From NCBI RefSeq assembly GCF_000938305.1, contig NZ_JYMT01000039.1:1-64000 (forward strand): a stretch of DNA of 64,000 nt, written 5' to 3'. Below, in pieces: positions 7,725 through 17,263 of this stretch. This DNA comes from Bradyrhizobium sp. LTSP885 (lineage in GTDB: Bacteria; Pseudomonadota; Alphaproteobacteria; Rhizobiales; Xanthobacteraceae). Every line of letters starts with the position of its first letter. The first letter of the stretch is position 1. Under the pieces are notes generated by a model. It saw only the letters and a program-made list of their open reading frames with translations, made no database searches and was not told where the DNA came from. The position numbers and the translations under genes were made by a program.

Positions 7725-8889
7725 GGGCACCCACCGGCATACGTTTCTCGATGATGCGGGCGAACATGCTGGCGCCGATCGGCAGGATCTTGTCGTCGAG
7801 AACGTAACCGGGATTGTGCACGGGAACCGAGCCGTCATGACCGACCCAGAAATAGGCGCCGGGAATCGCCTGCATCATGTCCGCAAAATCCTCGCTGCCC
7901 ATCTTCGGGGTGGTGCGGGTCATCACCTTGGCGGGATCGACGACGGTGCGCGCGACTTCCTCGACCACGCGGGACTGCTCTTCCTGGTTCACCAGCACGC
8001 TGAACGTATCGCGGATGTCGACCTCGATCTCGACGTCGAAGGTCGCGGCGATGCCGGCGCAGACTGTACGCATCCGCTTGGCGATCAGCTTGCGGATATC
8101 GTCTGAGAAGGTGCGCACGGTGCCGCACAGCCAGGCTTCGCCGGGAATGACGTTATAGGCCGAGCCGGAGTGGATCTGCGTGATTGACAGCACCGCCGCC
8201 TGCAGCGGATCGACGTTGCGGCTGACGATGGTCTGCAGTGCTTGGGCGACGGTGGTCGCGATCACAACCGCGTCCTTGGAGCGCTCCGGCATCGCGCCAT
8301 GCGCGCCATAGCCGTGAATCTTGATATCGAAGAAGTCGGCGGCGGCCATCGCCGGGCCGGGCAGGATCGCGATCTCGCCGTGATTGAGGTCGGGGGCATT
8401 GTGCAGGCCATAGACCTCATCGCAGGGGAATTTCTCGAACAGGCCGTCCTTGATCATCTCGCGCGCGCCGCCGAGGCCTTCCTCGGCCGGCTGGAAGATG
8501 AAATGCACGGTGCCGTCGAAGTTGCGCGTCTCGGCGAGATAGCGCGCGGTGCCGAGCAACATTGTGGTGTGGCCGTCATGGCCACAGCCATGGAAGCGGC
8601 CCGGAATGGTCGAACGCCACTTCAGATTGGTGTTCTCCTCCATCGGCAGCGCGTCCATGTCGGCGCGCAGGCCGATCCGCTTGGTGCCGTTGCCCTGGCC
8701 CTTCAGAACGCCGACCACGCCGGTGCGGCCGAGACCGCGATGCACCTCGATGCCCCAGCTCGTCAGCTTGTCGGCGACGATGCCCGAGGTACGAACCTCC
8801 TCAAACCCGATCTCCGGATGCGCATGCAGGTCCCGTCTGATGGCGGTGAGTTCGTCAGCAAAGCCGTCGATGCGGTCAATGGTTGGCAT
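7717..8889 (-). CDS. M20D amidohydrolase (hippurate hydrolase / N-acyl-amino-acid amidohydrolase type)
   Basis: The 390-residue cytosolic metalloenzyme shows the M20D pattern: ADMDALPMEE, the Cys/His metal site HGCGHDGHTTMLLG and PAEEGLGGAREM. These enzymes cleave N-acyl amino acids such as hippurate or auxin conjugates to an acid and an amino acid. The ATG at 8889 lies 5 nt after the MlrC stop; the open frame upstream overlaps MlrC and is rejected. It ends inside the amidase start. Products would be a carboxylate and a free amino acid, possibly glycine if hippurate-like; the link to the glycine riboswitch 8 kb away is inference. Confidence 0.9.
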   Translation of the reverse strand: MPTIDRIDGFADELTAIRRDLHAHPEIGFEEVRTSGIVADKLTSWGIEVHRGLGRTGVVGVLKGQGNGTKRIGLRADMDALPMEENTNLKWRSTIPGRFHGCGHDGHTTMLLGTARYLAETRNFDGTVHFIFQPAEEGLGGAREMIKDGLFEKFPCDEVYGLHNAPDLNHGEIAILPGPAMAAADFFDIKIHGYGAHGAMPERSKDAVVIATTVAQALQTIVSRNVDPLQAAVLSITQIHSGSAYNVIPGEAWLCGTVRTFSDDIRKLIAKRMRTVCAGIAATFDVEIEVDIRDTFSVLVNQEEQSRVVEEVARTVVDPAKVMTRTTPKMGSEDFADMMQAIPGAYFWVGHDGSVPVHNPGYVLDDKILPIGASMFARIIEKRMPVGAHA

Positions 8890-8894
8890 GGTCT

Positions 8895-10415
8895 CTATCC
8901 GTTTGTGCGTGATGGGGAGGTGGGCGTGAATACGGGGCCGTTGGGCTTTATACGGATGCCGGGCCGCAAATGTTTCCACGGCAGCGAGGCGGTATCCGCC
9001 GGCATCGCGCCGGGTGCGGCACAGATCAGGAGCTTTGCCGCGATCGGCTCGAAATCGGCGCGGAAATGCACCGAACTCTTGTTGACGAGGATTTTCTCAG
9101 TCGTGGGCTCGATGCCGACGTAACGATACATCGCCTGATCGGCGAGCTGGGCCTTGTAGGAGCCGACGACGACGCGCACATCGCCGATGCGCAGGCAGGC
9201 TGATGGCCCCATGTCCATGTCGCGCCCGCCGTAAAACGGACCCGGCGCAAGGAACTTGCCGTCCGAAAGCTGTTCGACGACGAAGGTTTCCCGGTACGGC
9301 GCGTCGCCGGCAATGCCGGACTTGCCGCCGAGGTCGAGCGTGACGGTGGCGCCGACGCCGGCCACATGCGCCGCCTTCGCCGATTGCGGATCGAAGATCA
9401 CGCCGGTGGCTGCGCTGGCCTTGTTGCGCACCAGTGCCCGCAGCATGCCCGTGGTGTCGGACGTGCCGCCGGCGCCGGGATTGTCCTGGGTGTCGGCGAT
9501 GACGACCGGCTTCGTCGCCGATTTCGCCAGCTCCATCGCCAGCCGCACGCCCTCGTCGGGCGAATAAATCCGGCCATCGAAATCGTCTTCATGGCTTTCG
9601 ACCAGCGCGACGACCTTGTCGGCGGCGGTATCAGCATCGGCCTGGGTGCGGCCGTAGGCGAACACGCTCGGCCCGCAATCCCGGAAATCGGCGGCCGGGA
9701 ATCCGAACGCAAACGAAAGCGTCGGTACCGCGTCGCTCTCGAGCGCCGCAAGCTTCTGGTAGATCTCCTTGGCTGGCTGGTCGTTGGTGCATTGCCAGCT
9801 GATCGGGATCAGGAACGGCAGTTGCCGGAAGGCTTTTGCCAGGCGCTGCCTGGTCTTCAGCAACAACGCCAGATGCCTCGCGCAGGCGCGGCCGGTGTCG
9901 GCCATGTCGACATGCGGATAGGTCCGATAGGCAATCAGCGCATCGGCATGCGCGATCATCTCGGGCGAGACATTGGCATGCAGGTCGAGGCTTGCGACCA
10001 GCGGAACGTCGTTGCCGATCACCTTGCGCACGCGGGCGAGGATTTCGCCTTCGCCATCGTTGAAGTGCTCCGTCACCATCGCGCCGTGCAGGTCGAGATA
10101 GACCGCATCGATCGGCCCGGCGGCGGCAATGCCGTCGACGATCTCCTTCACGATCCGCTCGAAGGCGTCCTTCGTCACATGCGCCGACGGGGTCGCGCCG
10201 GCCGCAACCGTCGGAACGAGATCCCAGCCATTGGCCTCGGCGGCCTCGACGAAACCGGCGAGGCCGGCATTGATCCGGCGCATGACCTTCAGCACGTCGG
10301 CGCCATGCGTCATCGATGGCCAGCCGCCGCCATGCACGAAATCGTCATAGGTCGCCTTCGTCGGCGCGAAGGTGTTGGTCTCGTGCAGGAAGCCGCCAAC
10401 GGCGATGCGGGTCAT
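8895..10415 (-). CDS. MlrC-like M81 family metallohydrolase
   Basis: The 506-residue protein has the M81/MlrC pattern: N-terminal GGFLHETNTFAP, central DLHGAM and SLDLHANV with metal-binding Asp/His, and a C-terminal domain with GGTSDTTGMLRAL. MlrC (microcystinase C) finishes microcystin breakdown by hydrolysing the linear products; most relatives occur in peptide-transporter operons and have unknown substrates. I use the ATG at 10415 rather than a TTG one codon earlier. It lies 141 nt past the ATPase stop and 5 nt before the M20D gene, so MlrC, M20D and amidase form one tight block. Confidence 0.9.
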   Translation of the reverse strand: MTRIAVGGFLHETNTFAPTKATYDDFVHGGGWPSMTHGADVLKVMRRINAGLAGFVEAAEANGWDLVPTVAAGATPSAHVTKDAFERIVKEIVDGIAAAGPIDAVYLDLHGAMVTEHFNDGEGEILARVRKVIGNDVPLVASLDLHANVSPEMIAHADALIAYRTYPHVDMADTGRACARHLALLLKTRQRLAKAFRQLPFLIPISWQCTNDQPAKEIYQKLAALESDAVPTLSFAFGFPAADFRDCGPSVFAYGRTQADADTAADKVVALVESHEDDFDGRIYSPDEGVRLAMELAKSATKPVVIADTQDNPGAGGTSDTTGMLRALVRNKASAATGVIFDPQSAKAAHVAGVGATVTLDLGGKSGIAGDAPYRETFVVEQLSDGKFLAPGPFYGGRDMDMGPSACLRIGDVRVVVGSYKAQLADQAMYRYVGIEPTTEKILVNKSSVHFRADFEPIAAKLLICAAPGAMPADTASLPWKHLRPGIRIKPNGPVFTPTSPSRTNG

Positions 10416-10556
10416 CAAGTCGGTCTCGACGTGTTTCTTAGCGCGCGACGTTAAGCGTGTCGTCGCGCCAAGCGCAAGCCATCGAGCACTTCCGGATTTG
10501 CATGCCGCATGGGCGTATCGAATGGTCTAAGGCTTCGAATGGCTAAGGCTAAAGGC

Positions 10557-12224
10557 TTAGGCGGTTGCCACAATGCCTTGCGAAACCGGGCGAAAATTCG
10601 CGAAGTCCCAGCCGCGTCCGGGGGCCGCTTCGAGAAGTGCGCGGGTGTAGGCCTGTTGTGGATTGGTCAGCACCTCGGCCGCCGGTCCCTGTTCCACGAC
10701 ACGGCCATGCTGCATCACGACGACCTCGTCGCAGATTTGCGCGGCGACGCGCAGATCGTGGGTGATGAACAAGAGCGCGATGCCGAGCCGCTTCTGGATT
10801 TCGTCGAGCAGGTCCAGCACCTGTGCCTGCACCGACACGTCGAGCGCGGACACCGCTTCGTCCGCGACCAGCACGTCCGGATCGAGCGCCAGGGCGCGGG
10901 CGATCGCGATGCGCTGGCGTTGGCCGCCGGAGAACTGGTGCGGAAAGCGCGAGATGGCGTCGGGCGGCAGGTGGACCAGCTCGAGCAGCTCGCGCGCCCT
11001 GGCAAGTGCGTCCTTGCGCGGCGTGCCGTAATTGATCGGGCCTTCCGCGATGCTCTCGCCGATCGTGACGCGGGGATTGAGGGAGCGGTAGGGGTCCTGG
11101 AAGATGATCTGGATCTTCTTGCGATGCGGCTGCAGCAGCCGCCGCGACAATTCGGAGATCTCGCGGCCGACCAGCCGCACGCCGCCGGAGGTCGGGTCGA
11201 TCAGGCGGACGATGCAGCGCGCCACGGTCGATTTGCCGGAGCCGCTTTCGCCGACGATGCCGAGCGTGCGGCCCTTGCGCAGGGTGAGGGTGACGTTCTG
11301 CGCGGCGGCGACCTCGCGGGCTTTGCCGAACAGGGATCGCTCCCGGTAGACCTTGCCGAGCTCGTTGGCCTCCAGCACCACCGGCTCGCTCGTCGCTGCG
11401 CGCGGCGCGCGCGGCACGAGGCTCGGCACCGCGGACAACAGGTTGCGGGTGTAATCCATCTGGGGCGTGCGCAAGATATCGTCGAGCCGGCCGGTCTCGA
11501 CCAGCCGGCCATGCCGCATCACCGCGACGCGATCGGCGATCTCGGCGACCACGCCCATGTCGTGGGTGATGAACAGCACCGCGGTGCCGTGGTCGCGCTG
11601 CAGATCGCGGATCAGAGCGAGAATCTGTTTCTGCGTGGTGACGTCGAGCGCCGTGGTCGGTTCGTCCGCGATCAGGAGCTTTGGCTCCAGCACCAGCGCC
11701 ATCGCAATCATGATGCGCTGGCGCTGCCCACCCGAGAGGCGGTGCGGGAACGAGGAGAAGATGCGCTCCACGTCCGGCAGCCGGACGTGCTCCATCATTG
11801 CCAGGATCTTCTGCCGCCGTGCGCGGGCATCGAGATCGGTGTGGGTGCGCAACACCTCGTCGATCTGGCGGCCGACCGGCACCACCGGATTGAGCGCGGT
11901 CATCGGCTCCTGGAAGATCATCGCCATCCGTGTGGCACGCAACTGGCGCAGCCGCCGGTCGCTGGCCTCTAACAGTTCTTCGCCGACCAGTTTGACGCTG
12001 CCGCCTGATGGCACCAGCATGCCCTTCTGCAGCAAGCCCATCACCGTCAGCGAGGTCACGGATTTGCCCGATCCGCTTTCACCGACGAGGCACAGCGTCT
12101 CGCCTTCGTGCACCTGCACCGAGAGATCGTCGATGATGCGCGGACTGCCCGACCTCTTGCCGAGACCGACGACGAGATTGTTGATGTCGAGGACGACGTT
12201 GTTCATCGGATCGGCTGCGGTCAC
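10557..12224 (-). CDS. Dipeptide ABC transporter ATP-binding protein, DppD-DppF fusion
   Basis: The 555-residue protein carries two complete nucleotide-binding domains, each with Walker A GESGSGKS (about residues 53 and 328), a signature LSGGQRQR or FSGGQRQR, Walker B and an oligopeptide/dipeptide C-terminal extension (YTRNLLSAVP, YTRALLEAAP). It energises import through the two permeases encoded just upstream. The GTG start overlaps the permease stop (GTGA); an ATG six codons later (12206) is possible. One chain replaces the usual separate DppD and DppF, unlike the second transporter in this window, which has two ATPase genes. Confidence 0.93.
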   Translation of the reverse strand: MTAADPMNNVVLDINNLVVGLGKRSGSPRIIDDLSVQVHEGETLCLVGESGSGKSVTSLTVMGLLQKGMLVPSGGSVKLVGEELLEASDRRLRQLRATRMAMIFQEPMTALNPVVPVGRQIDEVLRTHTDLDARARRQKILAMMEHVRLPDVERIFSSFPHRLSGGQRQRIMIAMALVLEPKLLIADEPTTALDVTTQKQILALIRDLQRDHGTAVLFITHDMGVVAEIADRVAVMRHGRLVETGRLDDILRTPQMDYTRNLLSAVPSLVPRAPRAATSEPVVLEANELGKVYRERSLFGKAREVAAAQNVTLTLRKGRTLGIVGESGSGKSTVARCIVRLIDPTSGGVRLVGREISELSRRLLQPHRKKIQIIFQDPYRSLNPRVTIGESIAEGPINYGTPRKDALARARELLELVHLPPDAISRFPHQFSGGQRQRIAIARALALDPDVLVADEAVSALDVSVQAQVLDLLDEIQKRLGIALLFITHDLRVAAQICDEVVVMQHGRVVEQGPAAEVLTNPQQAYTRALLEAAPGRGWDFANFRPVSQGIVATA

Positions 12225-13108
12225 TTGCCCTCACGCTGTTTCATACGGGGATCGAGCGCGTCGCGAGCGGCGTCGCCGATCAGGTTGATGCTGAGGATGG
12301 CGATCGAGAGCAGTAGCCCTGGCCAGAAGATCAGCGACGGCTTGATCTGAAAATAGGAGCGGCCTTCGGCCATGATGTTGCCCCAGGTCGGCGTTTCCGG
12401 CGAAATGCCGGCGCCGAGGAACGACAGGATCGCCTCGGTGAGGATCGCCGACGCGCAAACATAGGTGCCCTGCACGATCAGGGGCGCGATCGTGTTCGGC
12501 ATCAGATGCCGCCACATGATCTTGGGCAGGCTGGAGCCGACCGAGATCGCGGCCTCGACATAGGGTTCCTCGCGCGCAGTCAGCACCACCGAGCGCACCA
12601 GCCGCGCCACGCGCGGGATTTCGGGGATCGTGATCGCGATCATCACGGTCCAGATGCTGGCACCCGACAGCGACACCACGGCGATCGCAAGCAGGACAGC
12701 GGGAATCGCCATCAAGCCGTCCATCACGCGCATCATCACGGCGTCGACCCATCTGAAGAAACCGGCGACGAGGCCGATCAGGAGTCCGACGCCGACCGAG
12801 CAGACGGCGCTGCCGAGCCCGATCAGGAGCGAAATCCGCGCGCCGTAGATGATGCGCGACAGCACGTCGCGGCCATAGGCGTCGGTGCCGAGCAGGAATT
12901 GCGCGCTTGAGGGCTTCAGCCGCTGCGCCGGCGCTAGCAGCAGCGGATCGTGCGGTGCCAGCAGCGGCGCGAAGATCGCCATCAGGATGACGAGGGTGAG
13001 GCAGACCGTCGCAACCGCGATGATCGGCGTTGCCGTGAGGAAACCGAATTTCACCCGGAACGGACGGGTGACCGGAATCGAGGACTCGGGGAGGGTTTCG
13101 ATCGCCAT
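12221..13108 (-). CDS. Dipeptide-type ABC transporter permease (DppC-like)
   Basis: The 295-residue inner-membrane protein has an N-terminal cytoplasmic segment, a first membrane helix (about 27-50), the LLAPHDP and LGTDAYGRDVLSRIIYGAR motifs of the DppC/OppC family and a further group of helices with the EAA-type loop. Together with the DppB-like partner it forms the translocation pore. The start ATG at 13108 lies just after the stop of the dppB-like gene; a TTG one codon earlier is less likely. Its stop overlaps the ATPase start. Confidence 0.93.
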   Translation of the reverse strand: MAIETLPESSIPVTRPFRVKFGFLTATPIIAVATVCLTLVILMAIFAPLLAPHDPLLLAPAQRLKPSSAQFLLGTDAYGRDVLSRIIYGARISLLIGLGSAVCSVGVGLLIGLVAGFFRWVDAVMMRVMDGLMAIPAVLLAIAVVSLSGASIWTVMIAITIPEIPRVARLVRSVVLTAREEPYVEAAISVGSSLPKIMWRHLMPNTIAPLIVQGTYVCASAILTEAILSFLGAGISPETPTWGNIMAEGRSYFQIKPSLIFWPGLLLSIAILSINLIGDAARDALDPRMKQREGK

Positions 13109-13111
13109 CAA

Positions 13112-14053
13112 TCAGTACCGGATACGAGGATCGAGCAGGACGTAGGAGAGGTCGATCAAGAGATTGACCGCGACATAGATACCTGATGTCAGCAGGATCA
13201 TCGCCTGGATCACGGGATAATCGCGCGCCAGCACCGCGTCGACGGTGAGGCGGCCGATGCCGGGCAAATTGAACACGCTCTCGGTGACGACGACGCCGGA
13301 GATCAGCAGCGCGAAGCCGGAGCCGATCACGGTGATGACCGGCACCGCCGCGTTGCGCAGCGCGTGGCGCAGCAGCACGCCGGACTCGCCGATGCCCTTG
13401 GCGCGGGCAGTGCGCACATAGTCTTCGCCCAGCACGTCGAGCATCGAGGCTCGCGTCATGCGCGCGATCAGCGCGACATAGATGAAGGAGAGCGTGCAGG
13501 TCGGCAGGATGATGCGCTCGAAGAACGGGCCGAAGCCGGCCGAGATGCTCTTGAAGCCCTGTACCGGCACCCAGCGCAGATCGATCGCAAAGACCTGGAT
13601 CAGCACGTAGCCGATCACGAACACCGGCACGGAGAAGCCGAGCACCGACAGACCCATCACGAAGCGGTCGATCCAGGTGCCGTGCTTCCATGCCGCGATC
13701 ACGCCAAGCGGCACCGCGACCAGGATCGAGAGCACCATGGTGGTCAGCGCGACCGAGATCGAGGGCTCGACGCGCTGGCTGATCATCTTCAGCACTGGCA
13801 CGTTTGATATCAGCGAGACGCCGAGATCGCCATGCAGCAGTTTGGCGACCCAGGTGTAGAACTGGACATAGATCGGCTCGTTCAGCCCGAGCGAGGTCCT
13901 GATACGCTCGAGTTGCTCGGGCGTTGCATTGTCACCGGCGAGGATCGCGGCGGGATCGCCTGGCGTCAGCCGCAACAGGAGGAACACGAACAGCGCCACC
14001 ACGCCCATCACGGGAATGGCAGCGAGAATACGGCGAATGAGATAGCCGAGCAT
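13112..14053 (-). CDS. Dipeptide-type ABC transporter permease (DppB-like)
   Basis: The 313-residue inner-membrane protein starts MLGYLIRRILAAIP, then has the LLRLTPGDPAAILAG motif typical of DppB/OppB, and the EAA loop GEDYVRTARAKG near residue 210. About six membrane helices are visible. It is the first gene of the minus-strand operon dppB-dppC-dppDF-mlrC-M20D-amidase, and a sigma-54-type promoter lies about 130 nt upstream. The dedicated binding protein is probably the divergent gene at 18965, as none is encoded inside the operon. Confidence 0.93.
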   Translation of the reverse strand: MLGYLIRRILAAIPVMGVVALFVFLLLRLTPGDPAAILAGDNATPEQLERIRTSLGLNEPIYVQFYTWVAKLLHGDLGVSLISNVPVLKMISQRVEPSISVALTTMVLSILVAVPLGVIAAWKHGTWIDRFVMGLSVLGFSVPVFVIGYVLIQVFAIDLRWVPVQGFKSISAGFGPFFERIILPTCTLSFIYVALIARMTRASMLDVLGEDYVRTARAKGIGESGVLLRHALRNAAVPVITVIGSGFALLISGVVVTESVFNLPGIGRLTVDAVLARDYPVIQAMILLTSGIYVAVNLLIDLSYVLLDPRIRY

Positions 14054-14185
14054 CGAGCTATCTCCTGTCGACAGACGCTGCGAAGCGAAGGCTGGGCCGC
14101 ATCATACTCATGGTGTCCCCGTGATGTGTGTCATGCGCTTCTGCGTCGTTGCGCTGGAGCCGAGCGCGGAAGTGATGAATTTGCA

Positions 14186-14202
14186 GGCAAATACTGTGCC
14201 AA
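14186..14202 (-). promoter_or_regulatory. Sigma-54 (RpoN) promoter for the peptide transporter operon
   Basis: On the minus strand the sequence TTGGCAC-AGTAT-TTGCC matches the sigma-54 consensus TTGGCACG-N4-TTGC; the invariant GG and GC doublets are exactly 10 nt apart. Initiation would fall near 14174, giving a leader of about 120 nt before the dppB-like ATG. The gap 14054-14376, between this operon and the next M20 gene, contains no other gene I can support. RpoN control fits nitrogen-limited induction of a peptide importer; an enhancer site was not identified. Confidence 0.65.
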
Positions 14203-14376
14203 TGGCGGCGTTATATCAAGGTGCGGTTCAGGCCGCTTGAAACCCGGCGAGGGCGAGGTGGCGCCCGTACCCAGGCCGTCTCGACGGGTGCTAATCGTGT
14301 TCTCCCTCTGATCTGAAGCTGCGCTCTCGCATTGCACATCCTGTATTGGACCATCGACCTGAAACGATAGGTCCGT

Positions 14377-15675
14377 TCACATTCTCATCACGCCGCACCA
14401 GTTGGCGACGAACAGCGCGATGCTCTGCGTTGTCTTGCGAAGGCTGTCGAGCTCGACACGTTCGTTGAACGCATGCGGGCCGATCCCGTAAGGACCATAA
14501 CAAAGTGCAGGGATGCCGTAGTCGACGCAATAGTAACGCGTGTCGTTGACGGCCGTGGACAGGCGCTCCTGCATCGGAGCCCGGAAGACGGATTGATGGG
14601 CGGCGGACAGAGCCGCTTCCGCCTCGCTTCCGGGCTCGCACACGGCTGGGTCTGCCTGAAAACCACTCCACACGAGCTCGGCCGGATTGTCGGACAGGAA
14701 GTCGTCGGCCTTGTGCGCCTCGACCAGGCATTCCTCGATGCCACGCATCGCCTCTCGCGGCGTCTCGCCCGGCAGGAGACCGAGCCGGCAATCGAGTTCG
14801 CACCAGGCCGCGGTCGAGCTTGCCCAGTCGCCGCCCTTGATGATGCCGACGTTGAACTTGATCGGATTTTTGACGCCACGGAACCGGCTGTTGTCGAGCG
14901 CCCGGGCATTGAGCGTTTTGGTGTAATCCTGGAACGCGCGCACCAGATGCATGGCCGACAGGATGGCGCTGGTGCCGGCCTCTGAATAGGCGACATGCAC
15001 CGGCGTTCCGCGCACGCGCAGGCGAAACCAGATGGCGCCGACCTGGGCGCGCGTGATTGTGTGTCCGGTAGGTTCGGGAATCAGGCAGGCATCGGCGCGA
15101 TAGCCGCGCATCAGGGTCGACAATGCGCCGTTGCCGGTACTCTCCTCCTCGGTCACGGTCTGCAGATGGACGCGCCCGTTCGGCGCATATCCGGCGCCTC
15201 TGATCGCATCGAGCGCGAAGATCATGGCCGAGACACCGGCTTTCATGTCCTGCGCGCCGCGCCCGAACATCCAGCCGTCGCGCACGTCGGCGGCGAACGG
15301 CGGCTGGTCCCAAAGGTCGGCGGGGCCTTCCGGCACCACATCGATATGACCTTGCAAGATCAGGCTGCGCCCGCTGCCTTTGCTGCCGGTCGTGGCGACA
15401 ACCTGCTGCGATCCGGCAAGATCGATGCCGTCCATCGGCGCCGCCTTCGGATGGCTCATCAGGTTGACGTCGGCGAGGCTGAACGTATCGACGTCGTAAC
15501 CGCGTTTTGCGAATTGCTCGGCCAGCCATCGCTGTTGCGGCGCTTCCTGTCCGCGCAAGCTGCGGAACTGCACCATGCGTGACAGGAACGCGATCTGATC
15601 GTCGAAGTTTCGGTCGACGGCCGCACACAGTTCTCCGGCAATCTGATCCGACTTGGTCAACGTCTCAGTTGTCAT
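14377..15675 (-). CDS. M20 family metallopeptidase (ArgE/DapE-like deacylase)
   Basis: The 432-residue protein has the M20 di-zinc core: ILQGHIDVVPEG (His/Asp), GRGAQDMKAG (bridging Asp), VTEEESTGNG (Glu general base and ligand) and a C-terminal His in IGPHAFNE. Enzymes of this ArgE/DapE/ACY1 group remove acyl groups from N-acyl amino acids or cleave dipeptides. The ATG at 15675 gives the family-like N-terminus MTTETLTK. It lies 214 nt downstream of the DadA-like gene on the same strand and may be transcribed with it, hence possibly under the glycine riboswitch. Substrate unknown. Confidence 0.9.
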   Translation of the reverse strand: MTTETLTKSDQIAGELCAAVDRNFDDQIAFLSRMVQFRSLRGQEAPQQRWLAEQFAKRGYDVDTFSLADVNLMSHPKAAPMDGIDLAGSQQVVATTGSKGSGRSLILQGHIDVVPEGPADLWDQPPFAADVRDGWMFGRGAQDMKAGVSAMIFALDAIRGAGYAPNGRVHLQTVTEEESTGNGALSTLMRGYRADACLIPEPTGHTITRAQVGAIWFRLRVRGTPVHVAYSEAGTSAILSAMHLVRAFQDYTKTLNARALDNSRFRGVKNPIKFNVGIIKGGDWASSTAAWCELDCRLGLLPGETPREAMRGIEECLVEAHKADDFLSDNPAELVWSGFQADPAVCEPGSEAEAALSAAHQSVFRAPMQERLSTAVNDTRYYCVDYGIPALCYGPYGIGPHAFNERVELDSLRKTTQSIALFVANWCGVMRM

Positions 15676-15889
15676 GTCTTGCCTTTTCTGGAGCCCTGTA
15701 CGGAAGCTTGGCGATCTCTGTATGGACAGCCATGTCATGCGCGTGCGCCAGCGCAATGCGCATTGTCCGCTCCTGAGATGGCTCGCTTCTCCCCAGCATA
15801 AAGCTAATCCTTGTCACGCGGTGGTTCTCGGCAAATTCCGACTTGGCCACACCCAAGTACGCTCATATTCTTCTCCGTTGGCCGGATAA

Positions 15890-17197
15890 TTAGAGGAAAG
15901 CAGCGTGGGTGGTCTCAGTCGTATCGACCTGCGACGGCACCATTGAGGGCGCGCTGAGGTCGCGCCAGCCATCAATGGCCTCGGCGATTATCTGCGCCGT
16001 TGCGGCCGACAGGGTCCAGCCGAGATGGCCGTGACCGGTGTTGTAGAACACGCCCCGAATCCGTCCGGCGCGCGCCACCGGCATCATGTTCGGCATCATC
16101 GGGCGCAGTCCCGCCCATGGCGTGACCTTCGACGTGTCGACCGCTGGGAAATGATGTCGCACCCAGTCCACCAGCGGCTGGATACGGTCGGCGCGAATAT
16201 CGCGGTTGAAGCCGTTGAATTCGGCCGTGCCGGCGACGCGGAAGCGGTCGGCGCCGAGCCGGCTGGTGACGATCTTGGCGGCCTCATCGAGCAGGCTGAC
16301 GGTCGGCGCAGCCTCCCGGCTTTGCGGCGCATCGAGCTGCACGGTGATCGAATAACCCTTCACCGGATAGACGTTCACGCGCTCATTGAGCATCGCGGCG
16401 AAGTGGCGGCTCGCGACGCCGGCGCAGATGACGATGCCGTCCACCTGCAGGTCGTGTCGTGTCGGTGCCGCGGCATCCTGCGATGCGGTGTCGTTCCAGC
16501 CGATACGGAAGCCCTCGCCGGTGCGGGAGATCGCATCGACATCGGCTTCGTGGATGAAGGTTGCGCCGCGGCGGACACAGGCGTCAGCCAGCCCGCGCGT
16601 GAACTTGTGGATATCGCCGGTGGCGTCCGACGGTGTGAAGAAGCCGCCATAGCTGGTTGATTGCAGTGCGGGTTCGATGGTGCGGATTTCGTCCGGGGTC
16701 ACCGGCCGGCGGTCGAGGCCGCCTTGCTGGAGCAGCGTGTTGACGCGCAGGCCCGCGTCGAAGCCGGCCTTGTTTTGATAGATATGGAGAATGCCGCGGC
16801 GCTCGAGATCGAAGGCGATGTTCTCGCGCTCGGCAATGGAAAACAGATGCTGCCGCGCTTCGATGGCGAGCCGCGTGGTCTCGATGGTGTTGGCGCGATA
16901 GCGGCCGATATTGCCGACGAACTCGCCGATCCAGGAATATTTGTGCCAGCTCGGCTTCGGATTCATCAACAGCGGCGCGTCGCTCCTGAGCATCCAGCGC
17001 AACCCCTTGAGGATGGTTGCGGCGCTGTTCCAGACTTCGGCGTTGCTGGCGGAGAGTTGCCCGCCATTGGCGAACGAGGTCTCCATCCCGGCGTAGCGAT
17101 GCCTGTCGAGGACAGTCACCTGATAGCCGCGTTCGAGCAGGGCATAGGCCGTCGTCGCGCCGGTGATACCGGCGCCGATAATGGCAATGTGAGGCAT
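15890..17197 (-). CDS. DadA-like FAD-dependent D-amino acid dehydrogenase / glycine oxidase family
   Basis: The 435-residue protein begins with the FAD-binding motif IIGAGITGATTAYALLERG and has the DadA-type segments ETSFANGGQLSASNAEVW (residues about 39-56), KGYSITV and the C-terminal TGHGHLGWTLS. DadA-family enzymes oxidise D-amino acids to 2-oxo acids and ammonia at the membrane, passing electrons to quinone. A tandem glycine riboswitch lies in its leader, so glycine or a close derivative is a strong candidate substrate or signal. A GGGAG/AAGAG ribosome-binding region precedes the ATG. Glycine, sarcosine or D-alanine oxidation cannot be distinguished from sequence. Confidence 0.88.
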   Translation of the reverse strand: MPHIAIIGAGITGATTAYALLERGYQVTVLDRHRYAGMETSFANGGQLSASNAEVWNSAATILKGLRWMLRSDAPLLMNPKPSWHKYSWIGEFVGNIGRYRANTIETTRLAIEARQHLFSIAERENIAFDLERRGILHIYQNKAGFDAGLRVNTLLQQGGLDRRPVTPDEIRTIEPALQSTSYGGFFTPSDATGDIHKFTRGLADACVRRGATFIHEADVDAISRTGEGFRIGWNDTASQDAAAPTRHDLQVDGIVICAGVASRHFAAMLNERVNVYPVKGYSITVQLDAPQSREAAPTVSLLDEAAKIVTSRLGADRFRVAGTAEFNGFNRDIRADRIQPLVDWVRHHFPAVDTSKVTPWAGLRPMMPNMMPVARAGRIRGVFYNTGHGHLGWTLSAATAQIIAEAIDGWRDLSAPSMVPSQVDTTETTHAAFL

Positions 17198-17263
17198 GAT
17201 GGTCTCTTAGCTCCCGTGCGTTAGAGTCGCCAATCCGCCGGTGAAAACCGGTGGCGGCGCCCC

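Noticed and set aside
10443..10468. Hairpin between the ATPase and MlrC genes
   Set aside because: The 8-bp stem has no U-tract and the operon appears to continue; too weak to call a terminator.
10509..11972. 487-residue open frame on the plus strand
   Set aside because: It is antisense to the double ATPase gene and lacks any motif.
15829..15850. Possible sigma-54 site GGCCAAGTCGGAATTTGCC on the minus strand upstream of an M20 gene
   Set aside because: GG to GC spacing is 14 nt, outside the strict requirement.
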